A stretch of DNA of 17,770 nucleotides from Acanthamoeba lenticulata (taxonomy: Eukaryota; Discosea; Longamoebia; Acanthamoebidae), in assembly GCA_002179805.1 (NCBI GenBank), contig NAVB01000935.1:1-17770 (forward strand). The letters are read 5' to 3'. The translations under genes and the position numbers were made by a program. Each line of letters starts with the position of its first letter. The first letter of the stretch is position 1. This document shows positions 9,838 through 17,770 of the stretch, piece after piece. Under the pieces are notes generated by a model. That model did no database searches. It saw nothing but the letters and a program-made list of their open reading frames with translations, and was not told where the DNA came from.

Positions 9838-10210
9838 TTTGCGGTGAAGCAGTAGAAGTAAAGTGGTTCGGCCGCGGTGAGCGAGGCTGCGGTGGAGCAC
9901 CAGAGGCAGTCCACCGAGAGTTTGGAGGCGAGTGGGGAGAGGAAGCGTAACCCGCGACGAGGGGGACTACGTCTACGTCTCAGACAAATCCAATAAGTGG
10001 TTGGACCACTAAGGCTGACTCAGGTTTGTTACCACGCTTTACCAACCCCGCCAGCCAACGGGCAAGAGCAGCAAACTCAGAAGTCACCGGTTCTCACGCC
10101 CGGATAAATTCTTGTTCCAATTCTTGACTTTCGATGTTTCGAAACGAAAAAGCAAAATGATTTGAAACCACAAGCACAGCCCAAAGATCTAAATTGGCCA
10201 TCAAGGCACG
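9838..10210. promoter_or_regulatory. Divergent intergenic region (shared promoter space)
   Basis: It lies between the 5' ends of the minus-strand transporter and the plus-strand LYR-motif gene, so both promoters must lie here. No convincing TATA box or repeat was found. A short plus-strand open stretch, EGDYVYVSDKSNKWLDH (9958-10011), has no start or splice context and is not called as a gene. Confidence 0.4.
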
Positions 10211-10578
10211 ATGAGCACCGTCGCGAGGCCGTCACCGATGCGTGATGTGTATCGACGCCTGTTGCGTGCGGCAGCGTACTACCCAAGCGTCAAACGTGCC
10301 TCGGTGATCAAAGAGATCAAAACAGGTACTAATCGCCACAACCCAGTTGGCCTGGCGTGCCGTTAGGAGCAAGACCGTAACCACCACTTACCTGTGCGTG
10401 TGTACCAGAATTCAGGCAGAACAAGGACATGAAGGAGAGCCCAGAGCTGCAGGCACGTGTGGCGGAGGCGCACACCGTCCTGCACCAGCTGGAGCGGTTT
10501 GGCGGGTCTTCCAAGGAGCAGCTTTCTACAAACGCCCACAAGTGGCACTACGCTATGCGGGTACCCGGCCAAGAGTGA
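10211..10578 (+). CDS. LYR-motif (Complex1_LYR) protein
   Basis: Exons 10211-10325 and 10409-10578; 94 aa, a typical length for the family. The motif is a variant, VYRRLL (residues 13-18), in place of LYRRLL. It is followed by YYPSVKRASVIKEIKTEFRQ, which matches the LYR-family pattern including the conserved Phe after R-x-E/K-F. A second helix contains ELQARVAEAHTVLHQLERF. LYR proteins are small basic mitochondrial matrix adaptors that bind acyl carrier protein and assist Fe-S delivery or respiratory-complex and flavoprotein assembly. The C-terminal HYAMR recalls LYRM5/ETFRF1, but the subfamily cannot be fixed. The 3' end uses the TGA read directly after GTACCCGGC; a donor at that GTAC is possible and would extend the tail. 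Confidence 0.8.
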
Positions 10579-10784
10579 AGCGACAAGGTTGCGGACTGTC
10601 AAGCCCAACGCGTCAAAAACGAACACAAATACCTAGCGAGAAATTATAGAAGAAAAGAAACAGCACCAGCTTCTGTGTGCTGGTTGTTCGATTCAACTCC
10701 AAAGATCCCTTCTCCACCTGCAGGTGCGAAGGTTTGCCCGAAAGAGCTGCCTTTCTCCTGCCTTCACATCTTAAACTCAACAAG

Positions 10785-13125
10785 ATGAACATGTCATCGT
10801 CGCCATCGATGCTCGACGGGACTCCTTCGAGCCCCTACCCGCCGTCGCCTTTACCTCTTGCGGCGAGCACCACGGGCTTCCTTTCGTCGGCCGCCACATC
10901 ACCTTCCTCCTCGTCGTATTCGTTCTTTTTCTATGATGCCTTGTTCGGTGATGAACTTACTCCGTCCGAGGACTACCTCCTCTACTTCTACCCCGAGGAC
11001 GTCCCGCTCGAGAGCCAAATCAACCTCCAGGGGTCTGCCGCGGCCATGGTGGCCTTTGCAAGTCAGTTCACCCAGGAGCCCATCAACGTTGTGTCGCTCA
11101 AGTACATCAAGATGGCCATCAAGTGCCTGCCCAACAAGATTATCATGGTGCCTCCCCTTCCCACGTTAAAACGGGACTTAATCAAAACGACGTATTAGGC
11201 GAGCGCAATGAAAAGTGACATTCGTGATGCCGGCGTAGGTGCTGACGAGCAACGCCATGAGCGAGGACGACGCCACGCTGTCGAGCCAGCTCGACATGAT
11301 GTACAACGCCTTCCTCTTCTACAATGGGACCTTTGCCGACATTTTTGAGGTTTGGCCAACCTGGCTTCGGTTGAGGGTGGCAATGAACGCGAAACTCACG
11401 CACGGCGTGGTGGCCATTGTGTTCTCGCAGCAATACAAGGGTCTTGCCCGCAAGGACTTACAGCAAAAGTTCAGGGAGATGGGATCCCTCCTCATCCCGA
11501 TCCTGCTCACCGCACAGAAGAACATCATGCGCGCCTTCGATCCCTTGCCCTACACCGAACTGCCCAGTGTACTTCTTTCTTCGTTTTCGTTCTTTCACCT
11601 TCGCTTTCGCTTCGTTCTTCTGTTCGTCTCTACTCGTCTCACGTTGCTCGCCTCCCTTGTTGGAAGCAGAAGAGTGCTCGCTACTTTGTGAATGCCTCGC
11701 AATTGCTCAACGAGATCAAGGCCAATCCATACAACATCGCGGGGGCCCTCTTCTGGGAAAAGAGGCACAACACACCCTTTTTGGCCCCTTTTTCGATTTT
11801 TTTATTTTTTAAATTAACATTAAACCTGTGGATACAGTGTGCTATGCACTCATCTTGACGTGTCCACGACAAGATGGATTCTCAACCTCGTGTGCATCAT
11901 GGTGCGCCAATGTGGCTCGCTGGATGCTGCTCAGCTCGTGAACTCATTCCTCCTTGCTTGCTCAGAAAGCCAACTCGAGGCGACGCGACACCTCGAAGCG
12001 GGTGCAGCACGTCGACGACACCGAGCGTTCTTCGCACCATCCGTTCCTCACCAACGACGTGCTCGCCACGTACGTACAAGTAGAGCTTCCTTCTGTGCAC
12101 ACCGTCCGTCCTCATCGGGCTCGTGTGCAGGTTGCGAGTCCCGCCCAGGGGACCCGAAGACGACCGGCCGGTCATGTCGTTGCTCGTGCCCGAGTCGCCG
12201 CGCAGCTCAAACAACTTCCAGCAGCGCGTCTCGCGTCTGTCCGAGGTAGGGCTTTGGCGCAGGGCCACAGACGAGCTCATTGGCTCATTGGCGTGCACGC
12301 ATGCGTGTGATCACAGGTCTTGCTGCGTCGGAACGACCAGGGCGAGTACGTCGGTTTGTACATTATCTGCCTCAAGAACATCTCGCTGGCCGTGCTCATG
12401 AACCTCCACGCCCTGCACGACACGAGACACATCAACACCATCGTACTTGCATTCCTCCTCTCTTGCGCTACAATGGAATACCATCGGGCCTCCTCTCCTG
12501 ACGCTGTCCGTCCAGAAATCGTGCTTTTCGGAGTTGTATTCGCTCGAGCAGAACCTGAGTCGCGGCCTGAAGAACTCGCCGCCCACCCGTCGGCTCTTCC
12601 ATGGCGTCTCCGTCAAGAAGCCCTCCAACGTACGTTCCCGTCTTCGCGACTGACCGACCGATTGTTCTCTCTTGCGCCAATAACAAGCCCAACCCTAACC
12701 CTGTGGTTGATACCAACACTCAGCCGATTGAGAGCTCTCAAAAGTTCTACAACTTCCTCATGTACGACAGGATGACGGGTCAAGCCAAGGGAACCGTTCC
12801 GATGGCCCAGAAGGAGGTTGACCGGAGCTTCCTCCAAATGACGGCGCAGGCGCACAACGCCTTTGAGCAGGACCCCGAGCTTACACAGGTTCGTGTGTGT
12901 GTGTGTGTGTGTTGGTTGTACTTCATGGCGCTAACGCTCATGCTCACGCCCACACAGATGTTGATGCGCGACAACAATGGGGCGGTCTACTGCCGACGCA
13001 CGCTGGGGAAGGAGGTCTACTTCCAGCAGTTTCAACAGCAAAAAACGCACTACGAGTTTATCCACAGAATCGAGAAGACCGTGCGCAATGCGATCCAGGA
13101 AGAAAATGGCTCCATTGTCTTGTAG
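10785..13125 (+). CDS. HPS4: HPS4-like BLOC-3 subunit
   Basis: Exons: 10785-11147, 11239-11349, 11431-11568, 11670-11764, 11838-11901, 11966-12069, 12131-12245, 12317-12442, 12516-12629, 12724-12888, 12958-13125; about 520 aa (human HPS4 about 700). HPS4 pairs with HPS1 as BLOC-3, a Rab32/38 exchange factor for lysosome-related organelles. After a Ser/Pro-rich leader, residues about 44-155 form the first longin domain: SYSFFFYDALFG, LLYFYPED, SLKYIKMAIK and FLFYNGTF. The C-terminal domain (about 420-500) matches HPS4 well: FYNFLMYDRMTG, RSFLQMTAQAHNAF and NNGAVYCRRTLGKEVYFQQ. It could instead be a distant CCZ1 relative, but the C-terminus favours HPS4. Intron 4 appears to be GC-AG; intron 2 is 81 nt and stop-free; the exon 5/6 junction (11901/11966) is uncertain. 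Confidence 0.82.
11765..11837 (+). other. Probable GC-AG intron in the HPS4-like gene
   Basis: The exon ending GGGAAAAGAG is followed by GCACAA. There is no GT in the neighbourhood that keeps frame. Splicing AG|GCACAA to GATACAG|TGTGC joins GALFWEK to SVLCTHLDVSTTRW in phase, which parallels human HPS4 around its C-I-L-Y-K-G segment. The intron is T-rich and A+T-rich at its 3' end, as expected. Confidence 0.6.
12893..12912 (+). repeat. (GT)10 dinucleotide run just after a splice donor
   Basis: Ten GT units begin four bases downstream of the exon-10 donor (GTTC at 12889) of the HPS4-like gene. UG-rich tracts after donors are known in other eukaryotes to affect splicing; here the effect is unknown. 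Confidence 0.9.
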
Positions 13126-13177
13126 TCTCGTAACAACCACCACAACACAAGACATGTAATGTATTACTCAGAGATGC

Positions 13178-13200
13178 CAAGGGCCGTGGTCGTGCCCTTG
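13178..13200. terminator. Short hairpin downstream of the HPS4-like gene
   Basis: CAAGGGC and GCCCTTG form a perfect 7-bp stem around a 9-nt loop, about 50 bp past the stop codon. It may lie in the 3' UTR. A role in 3'-end formation is a guess; it could be chance. Confidence 0.3.
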
Positions 13201-13375
13201 CCCCGCTACCTCTCCAATGAACAGCTCACATTAATCATGGCCGTGGGCGTCGCGACACCATTGGCGGAGAGCAAGCCCTTTTAAGGAAGACTGTCCCTGT
13301 GGCAGCGGAACCAACAAAGTAGCAAAAAACAAACAAACAGTTCTCCACAACACAGAGCCAGGCACACCACCCACA

Positions 13376-14403
13376 ATGCAGATGTTTGCAGCTGACGTCG
13401 GCGTCCAAGAGATGGAGATGACGAGAGTCACCGCGTCCACGCGCCTGGATGAACTTACCTCCTACGACACCCTCATGGTGGAACAGCTCATCCGAGGTTC
13501 ACCGTGTTCCCGCCACACTTTTGGTTGTTCGTGTCCTCCCTGACACTCGACCCGGACGCCTACACACAGGTTGGTTTGCCGAGTTGTGCTTTGGCTGGGA
13601 GTCGAGGAACGAGTACAAGATTCATGACCCCGCCTCCAAGACTCGTACGACGTTCCCGAGTTCGTTGTAGTTCTTCACCACCTTCTTACCAGTCCTTCTC
13701 CCTCGCCAGACATATTCACCGCCAAGGAGCGCTCGAACTGGTTTTCCCGCAACTGTTGCGGTACAACTCGACCGTTCAGCATGTCAGTAAGGTGTGATCA
13801 GCAACGATTTAATCATCATGTTGCCATACACTAAGCGAGCACCGCTTTCAGGACGACTGACGGCGAACTGTGCCGCTTCGAGCGACCCTACCACTGCCGG
13901 CGGGGCGGGATGTGCTGTTGTGTCTGCGGCGACTTCTTCTTCCAGGTCATCCGCGTCTACGGCGGGAGTGACTCCGAGCAACCGGGAGAGTTCCTCGGCC
14001 TGGTCAAGGAGGATTACTCGTTCTGCTCGCCCACGTTCCGCGTGGTCCGCGCCGACGACTCCGTGGCCTACACGGTGCTGGCCGACGTGTGCCGTGGCTA
14101 CCTCTGGCAACTTGACGTCTACGACGGCGACAAAGGAGAGCACGATGAACCTGTCGGGACGATCAAGAAGTTGTACGTCGTATGCACCTCCTTCTTCGTG
14201 CACGTCAACTCATTCTTGAGCTGTGCAGGTGGGGCGGCTTGGCCAAGGAGCTCTACACCGACGCTGACACGTTCAACGTACACTTCCCGTCAAAGGCGGA
14301 CGGTATTGATAGGGCGCTGTTGCTTGGGGCCACCTTCCTGCTTGACTTCCTCTTCTTCGAGAACAATCATCGCAACAACAACAACCGCAACGTCATGATG
14401 TAA
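13376..14403 (+). CDS. Phospholipid scramblase
   Basis: Exons: 13376-13496, 13570-13644, 13710-13782, 13852-14172, 14229-14403; 254 aa. Pfam Scramblase hallmarks run in order: LDELTSYDTLMVEQLI, RNCCGTTRPFSM (residues 79-90), RFERPYHCRR, MCCCVCG (110-116, equivalent to the palmitoylated Cys cluster of PLSCR1), WGGLAKELYTDADTFNVHFP (198-217, covering the proposed Ca2+-binding loop) and the C-terminal hydrophobic helix RALLLGATFLLDFLFFE (225-241). The long Pro-rich N-terminus of human PLSCR1 is absent. A short Asn-rich tail follows the helix. The family is implicated in Ca2+-driven lipid scrambling and signalling at the plasma membrane or endolysosomes; the exact activity is debated. Donor AT|GTCAGT at 13783 was chosen because it restores SMTTDGEL. 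The next gene starts 63 bp downstream. Confidence 0.93.
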
Positions 14404-14439
14404 TGGCATGAGGATGAAACTAAAAATGAAAGAAAATTA

Positions 14440-14445
14440 AATAAA
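14440..14445 (+). terminator. Poly(A) signal AATAAA after the scramblase gene
   Basis: A canonical AATAAA lies 36 bp past the stop, in an A-rich tract, and only about 20 bp before the ATG of the next gene. The transcript ends of the two genes must be very close or overlap. Confidence 0.5.
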
Positions 14446-14466
14446 ACAGAAAAGATATAAAACTCC

Positions 14467-15922
14467 ATGAGATCAGCAGCTCTGCGCTGCTTGGCCCCGC
14501 CGTGCGTCAGGCAAGTGCGTACATGTAGCGGAGGTGCCGCCAGCTTGGTCTGCGCTGCCCGCTACGCGCGTACTGCATCGTTGCGAGAAGAGACGCTTGT
14601 GCGGAATGTGCGCAACATGCTAGACCGGTCGGTCAAGCTAGCTCCGCATGAGCGGTTAATGGTGCTCTACGACCGCCGCTCCGTGCTTTCTTCCCTCCTG
14701 GCTGACGCATATCGCCATGGCATGTCACACCTTCTTCAAATCTATTATTTTCCGAGTAATCTCACTAGCGGCGTAGGGCGAGGTGCTGCTGCTGGCGAAC
14801 AGGCAGCACAGGTCATTGACTTTGACGCTACACCAGCCGAAGAGGTACTGCAGGGCATTGATGCTCTGCGGGCAGGCGATCTCGTGGTGCTCATCCAGAC
14901 AGATGCATTCAACTTGCGCGAGTATCGATTCCGGCTCGAGCTATTCAAGCGCGGCCTCAAGGTGCGCCCAGTGCACTTGGGGACGCGCGTGCCTCTTGGG
15001 CGCCACTCACCAGCGTCCTTGCACAGAACATCGAGCACGTCCACTTGGGCCTGATTCCCGAAGAGCAAGTTGACGCCTACGTGGACGCCCTGGCCTTTGA
15101 CCCAATCGTACGCCAGCCACCACCCACCGTTGGGGATCGGTAGCTCTCCAGCTGAAGCGCTGACTTGTGCGCCACCGACCGGAAGACTGAGGGTGTGCTG
15201 GCCCGCGAGCTCAAGCGACGGCTCGATGCGGCGAGCCGGGTCGAGGTCACCTCCCACGGTGGCGCCAAGCTCGTCTACGAGACTCCAATGGAACCGGCGC
15301 TGCTGAACATCGGCGACTATACCGTATGTTGTTCATGTTAAGTGCGCCAAGCAATCGCATGGTGGCATCTGATGATGGCCATGATCGCCACACCGACCGA
15401 CAGGGGATGAAGAACGTGGGCGGCACCTTCCCCGTGGGCGAAGTCTTCACCGAGCCGCGCAATCTGCGGGCGGTCAACGGCGAGCTGATGGTCTACGCGT
15501 ATCCCAACGTCGGCCGCGTGCTCGAGTTCCTGCCCACGACGACCCCGCCCGTGCCCCTCACCATCCGCCAGGGCGCGGTTGTCATCGACGACGGCCAGCC
15601 CGCTGGCGCAGTGCCCGAATCGCTGCGAGAAGTGCTCGAGATGGTGCGTGCGGGCGAGGGCGAGGTCTGTGTGCGTGAGTTTGGGCTCGGGCTCAACCGG
15701 GCGATGGGCCGCCACCGCCCGGTGAACGACGTGACGGCCTTTGAGCGCCAGCTGGGCCTGCACGTGAGCCTGGGCAAGAAGCACACCGTGTACAAAAAGC
15801 CGGAGATAGCCACCAAGAAGACTCGGTTCCACATCGACCTCTTTATTGACGTCGAGCGTATCGCCATCGACGATGATGTGGAGATCTTCCGCGACGGCCG
15901 CTTCACCCTCCCCCTGCAATAA
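14467..15922 (+). CDS. M29-type aminopeptidase-like protein, probably mitochondrial
   Basis: Exons: 14467-14961, 15027-15107, 15186-15323, 15404-15922; 410 aa. Residues 1-40 are rich in Arg, Ala, Ser and Cys with almost no acids (MRSAALRCLAPPCVRQVRTC), which fits a mitochondrial presequence. The body resembles leucyl aminopeptidase M29 (AmpS/AmpT) and relatives. Features include a central GTFPVGEVFTEP and a C-terminal REFGLGLN, LGLHVSLGKKHT and HIDLFIDVERI. The Glu of GEVFTEP and the H-x-D of HIDL resemble metal ligands of M29, but I cannot confirm all of them. Substrate and reaction are not known; a non-peptidase relative is possible. The acceptor at 15185 (GGAAG) is weak but keeps frame and skips an in-frame TGA. 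AATAAA overlaps the stop. Confidence 0.72.
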
Positions 15923-15939
15923 AAAAGCAAATAAATAAA
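15918..15939 (+). terminator. Cluster of AATAAA poly(A) signals
   Basis: Three AATAAA hexamers (15918, 15930 and 15934) start at the stop codon of the M29-like gene and run into the 69-bp gap before the next ATG. Confidence 0.5.
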
Positions 15940-15991
15940 ATTCGAGAGGAAAATGCGGAGAAAAAGTGTGTAACGTTCAGTTGATCAAAAG

Positions 15992-17770
15992 ATGGACACC
16001 CCGACCGCTGCCCAGCCCGCTGCCTCTTCATCCTCCGAGAAGAAGGCCTGCAGAGTGTACGCCCTCCGTCATTGGCAGAATGAACTTTTGATTCACTCGA
16101 TCTTGGCCCAGTTTGGTGTTGGGTGCGGTAAATGGGAGCGTAAACAAGGCTCTGACTCGCGTTGCCACGCTCCACAAGAGCAAGGTACAATCTCTTTTAC
16201 ATCCCACCACAGCTGCAACCGTTGTGATTGATGGCGAGGGCCCGCCTGCAGTCTGGGCCGTTCGATGCGGTCTTCTGCGTGGGTCCCTTCCTTGCCGCAC
16301 CGGCCGAGGTAGCCCCGACCGAGCAGCAGCAGACAGCAGAGGAAGAGGCGGCCGAGTTTGCCAGTCGTGCTGCTGCAAGCGAGCTTAAGGACTACATCGA
16401 CGGCACCAAGTCAGGTAGGAGACACCACGCACGGCCATCACCACACCCAATACCAAACCGCCTAACATCTGTGTGTCTCTCGCAGCGGTGCTGCCCACCT
16501 ACTTTGTGGACACCGTCGCCAACACGCACGAGCCACAGACGTGGGGCAACATCACCCGTCTCGGTACATCGACCTTCTATTCTACTTTCTGCTTCTCTAA
16601 AGCCTTGCCCTTGATGAACAACAACGTGACTCATCGGTGCTGGCCTTGTCGTGTTCAGCCGGCTTTGGCAACGTCGAGGTCTGCGGCCTGAACGTGGCCT
16701 ACTACTCGCTCCTGCGCCCGAGCGTGGCCTCTGGTGCGTTCCTCATTCATACCCGCAAACTGGTCAGACTGGTCAGGCCAAAGTCTAAACTCTGCGGGCG
16801 GCCGCCTCACAGGCGAGTGGATCCGATCGCAGGCCGGACAGGGCATCGATGTGCTGCTGACACAGGAGTGGCCCGCCGGCGTGCTCAAGAACCTCGCGTA
16901 CCGTTGCGCCGCTCTTCTCCGCCTCGTTGTCTGCTTGCTTGCTCATGCACGCCTCATGGGCCTTTGTGCCGCTCAGATATGAGAACTATCCGGCGCCGAC
17001 GGCCAACGCGGCCGAGGACTTCATCACGTGGGCCGCTGTCGGCTCACCTATCGTCAAGCAGGTGCGGCACCGTTACATTAAGCCCAAAGAGAAAGAGGAG
17101 CTTCCTGAGCGCGCGTACGCTCATTCTCCGGTGTGCTAACTTGGGGTTATTGGGGGGGGGGGGCACCACCAGGTCTCCGAGCTGCTGTGCCCGCGGTACC
17201 AGTTCGTCCCGTCTGTCCGCGACGTCTTCTACGAGCGGTGCGTCCCCGGGTGCTTTACGGCTGTGCGCGTCCTTGGACTCATCATTACTCACGATCACGG
17301 CACACCGTGCGGCAGACCCCCGTATGGCAATCCGTCGGGCCAGGTGACGCGCTTCCTGGCGCTCGCGCCTTACGACAACAAGGCCAAGCAAAAGGTCCGC
17401 ACTCTTCTCTTCTCTTCTCTGAGAAAAGTTCTTTCTTCTGGCTGATCCTTGAGCGATCTCGGCCTGTCCTGTCACGCCAGTTCCTGTATGCGGCGGTGCT
17501 GACGCCCGTGCGCGAGATGGACAAGGAGACGCTGTTCAAGCTGCCGCCCAACACCACCCTCTCCCCCTACGTGGTTCGTCTTCATTCTTTTCTGTTTCTA
17601 TCTTCCTTGTCATCGCTCTTCGTTCTTTGGCCTCACCGCTCTTACGGCGGCCACCTCAGTTCATTCCGCCACCACAGCCGGTGGCTGCCCCGCACCCCGG
17701 CGGCCCTGGGCTTCTCCCCACCGTACGCCGCCCCAATTATAAATATATATTTTTATATTCTATTTTCTAT
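15992..17770 (+). CDS. CWF19L1: CWF19-like protein 1 homologue (3' end outside window)
   Basis: Exons: 15992-16056, 16112-16184, 16252-16414, 16486-16563, 16659-16733, 16813-16897, 16977-17061, 17173-17237, 17316-17394, 17481-17573, 17660-17722; the next intron (GTACGCC) runs off the end. The N-terminal domain matches CWF19L1, a DBR1-related fold: CRVLVLGAVNGSVNKALTRV, GPFDAVFCVGPF, VLPTYFVDTVANTHEPQTW, GIDVLLTQEWPAGV and YERPPYGNPSGQVTRFLALA, then FLYAAVLTPVREMD. A Pro-rich linker (FIPPPQPVAAPHPGG) follows. The CwfJ C-terminal domains expected of the family lie beyond the window. CWF19 proteins associate with spliceosomes and late splicing steps or intron lariat handling; this role is by family. 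The donor near 17571-17574 has two options (before or after GTG). Confidence 0.9.
17152..17163 (+). repeat. Run of 12 G inside an intron
   Basis: The homopolymer lies in intron 7 of the CWF19L1-like gene, between a branch-like TGCTAAC (17134-17140) and the CACCACCAG acceptor (ends 17172). It replaces the usual pyrimidine tract. Its length may be a sequencing or assembly uncertainty. Confidence 0.9.

Noticed and set aside
9958..10011. Plus-strand EGDYVYVSDKSNKWLDH as an exon
   Set aside because: It is 17 codons before a stop, with no ATG and no splice partner in frame, between two divergent genes.
12688..12701. CCCAACCCTAACCC stretch resembling telomere repeat
   Set aside because: Only about two imperfect units lie inside an intron of the HPS4-like gene. 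This is within chance.
14456..14461. TATAAA sequence as a TATA box for the M29-like gene
   Set aside because: It ends five bases before the chosen ATG, too close for a TATA box to place a start site upstream. Given the strong presequence I kept the ATG at 14467.
15338..15919. Antisense open frame of 193 codons opposite the M29-like gene
   Set aside because: High GC at third positions leaves the opposite strand open. Its His/Ala/Val-rich product has no domain-like features, and the plus-strand protein is clearly structured.

Overview
The window is nuclear DNA of an intron-dense, gene-dense, GC-rich protist. The style matches free-living Amoebozoa such as Acanthamoeba: short introns (about 49-110 nt, one of 239 nt), intergenic gaps mostly of 60-370 bp, and many splice donors starting GTAC rather than GTAAGT. 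Species assignment is inference from style; no rRNA or other marker gene is present. I rebuilt all gene models by hand by joining exon-like open frames at GT..AG (once GC..AG) sites that keep phase and restore recognisable domain sequence.

Layout. 1-972 (+): 3' part of the DNA primase large subunit (PRIM2) with its four Fe-S cysteines. 1208-2745 (+): PH domain plus two gelsolin repeats. 2817-4421 (+): calcineurin-like metallophosphoesterase. 4725-5023 (+): small secreted Thr/Ala/Val-rich protein. 5111-6776 (-): F-box protein with ZZ-type and other Cys-rich modules. 6777-7518: gene-poor stretch with a possible broken methyltransferase-like remnant. 7519-9837 (-): EamA/DMT-type transporter with a long cytosolic N-terminus. 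9838-10210: divergent intergenic region. 10211-10578 (+): LYR-motif mitochondrial protein. 10785-13125 (+): HPS4-like BLOC-3 subunit. 13376-14403 (+): phospholipid scramblase. 14467-15922 (+): M29-aminopeptidase-like protein with a probable mitochondrial presequence. 15992-17722 and beyond (+): CWF19L1-like protein, cut by the window end.

These are mostly ordinary eukaryotic housekeeping and cell-biology genes with no operon logic. A loose theme of membrane and vesicle biology (HPS4, scramblase, a DMT transporter with an acidic dileucine tail, PH-gelsolin) is probably chance. I see no mobile element, CRISPR array, viral insertion, tRNA or rRNA. The points most worth a second look are the domain architectures (PH-gelsolin; F-box with degenerate ZZ modules), a probable GC-AG intron and a stop-free 81-nt intron in the HPS4 gene, the GTAC donor bias, and the remnant near 7.3 kb.
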